A stretch of DNA of 5,989 nucleotides. It comes from Bacillota bacterium. GTDB taxonomy: Bacteria > Bacillota > Clostridia > Oscillospirales > Ruminococcaceae. The position numbers and the translations under genes are program-made. Each line of letters starts with the position of its first letter. The stretch's first letter is position 1. Shown here in pieces: positions 5,421-5,989 of this stretch. Below the pieces are notes generated by a model. The model was not told where the DNA came from and ran no database searches. It saw only the letters and a program-made list of their open reading frames with translations. Location: positions 1 through 5,989 of the forward strand of contig JAEWYJ010000058.1 in assembly GCA_023395695.1 (NCBI GenBank), in the 5' to 3' direction.

Positions 5421-5989
5421 TCAGCACAGGTTGTCCACCTCTTCGAGCCAGAGCGCGGACGACGCGTCGCTGGGCATGCGCCAGTCCCCGCGGGGCGACA
5501 GGGTCAAAGAGCCGACCTTAGGGCCGTCCGGCAGGCAGGAGCGCTTGAACTGTTGCGAGAAAAACCGGCGGTAAAAGGTGCGCATCCACTTTAAAAGGGT
5601 GGCGCGGTTATAGGTTCCGGCAAAGGCAGCCTCAGCCAGCCGCAGCACCTTCTGCGGTGAAAAGCCCCAGCGCACCGAGTAGTAAAGGAAGAAGTCGTGC
5701 AGCTCGTAGGGGCCGACAATGCCTTCGGTTTTCTGCGAAATCTCGCCGTTTTCCGCCGGCAGCAGCTCGGGTGAGACAGGGGTGTCGAGCACGTCGAGCA
5801 ACACGTGGCGCAGCGCCTCATCGGTAGTAAGATCGGCCTCATACCGTACAAGATGGCGGATAAGCGTCTTGGGAACCGAAGCATTGACGCCATACATTGA
5901 CATATGGTCGCCGTTATAGGTCGCCCAGCCCAGCGCCAGCTCAGAGAGGTCGCCGGTGCCGATGACGATGCCTTCGGTCTGGTTGGCAA
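5421..5989 (-). CDS. nadE: Glutamine-type NAD(+) synthetase, C-terminal part
   Basis: Last step of NAD synthesis: ATP-dependent amidation of nicotinic acid adenine dinucleotide, in the cytoplasm. Only the C-terminal 188 codons are here; the gene enters from the right edge and the first complete codon is at 5987. The chain opens with [20 protein letters not shown], the conserved synthetase-domain segment, followed by [20 protein letters not shown]. Further on are [35 protein letters not shown] and the C-terminal signature [14 protein letters not shown]. These last segments match the long, glutamine-dependent form (as in mycobacterial NadE) rather than the short ammonia-dependent enzyme, so the missing upstream part should contain a nitrilase-like glutaminase domain; that is inferred. 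The coding frame continues upstream of the Met codon at 5903, so that Met is internal and not the start. The gene converges on the carboxypeptidase gene. Confidence 0.97.
   Translation of the reverse strand, partial: ANQTEGIVIGTGDLSELALGWATYNGDHMSMYGVNASVPKTLIRHLVRYEADLTTDEALRHVLLDVLDTPVSPELLPAENGEISQKTEGIVGPYELHDFFLYYSVRWGFSPQKVLRLAEAAFAGTYNRATLLKWMRTFYRRFFSQQFKRSCLPDGPKVGSLTLSPRGDWRMPSDASSALWLEEVDNLC

Overview
The window looks like ordinary chromosomal DNA of a Gram-positive anaerobe, most likely a clostridial lineage with mid-range GC (the Oscillospirales are a guess). The basis is purine-rich AGGAG-type ribosome binding sites, a PerR-like Fur protein with a short N terminus, a fused Na/Pi cotransporter-PhoU protein, a class A D,D-carboxypeptidase with a C-terminal membrane anchor, and a glutamine-type NAD synthetase. 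No phage, plasmid, CRISPR or transposase gene is visible.

Layout. (1) 1-588, minus: N-terminal 196 residues of an M20-family amidohydrolase, cut by the window edge, with its own clear promoter at 616-644. (2) 589-928: divergent intergenic region. (3) 929-2713, plus: Na/Pi cotransporter family protein with a PhoU-like C-terminal half, followed after 88 nt with no obvious terminator by (4) 2802-3185, plus: a PerR-like Fur-family metalloregulator, probably in the same transcript and ended by a strong hairpin at 3255-3297. (5) 3186-3648: a complex intergenic region with an extended -10 promoter, a near-consensus PerR box lying over that promoter, and a 174-bp stretch bounded by perfect 11-bp inverted repeats and containing two related ~40-bp repeats. 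(6) 3649-5016, plus: a secreted, membrane-anchored D-alanyl-D-alanine carboxypeptidase. (7) 5017-5420: intergenic, with a strong terminator hairpin and a second nested palindrome. (8) 5421-5989, minus: the C-terminal 188 residues of NAD synthetase (nadE), whose 5' part lies beyond the window.

How they work together. The genes serve separate housekeeping roles: peptide or amino-acid derivative hydrolysis, phosphate uptake, peroxide/metal regulation, peptidoglycan trimming and NAD synthesis. The one regulatory link visible is between the PerR-like protein and the PerR box-like site just downstream of its gene, ahead of the carboxypeptidase. I see no new multigene system. The observations most worth checking are the short inverted-repeat element at 3382-3555, the PerR box, a coding-looking extension behind an 8-A run at the end of the Fur-family gene, and the palindrome at 5284-5355.
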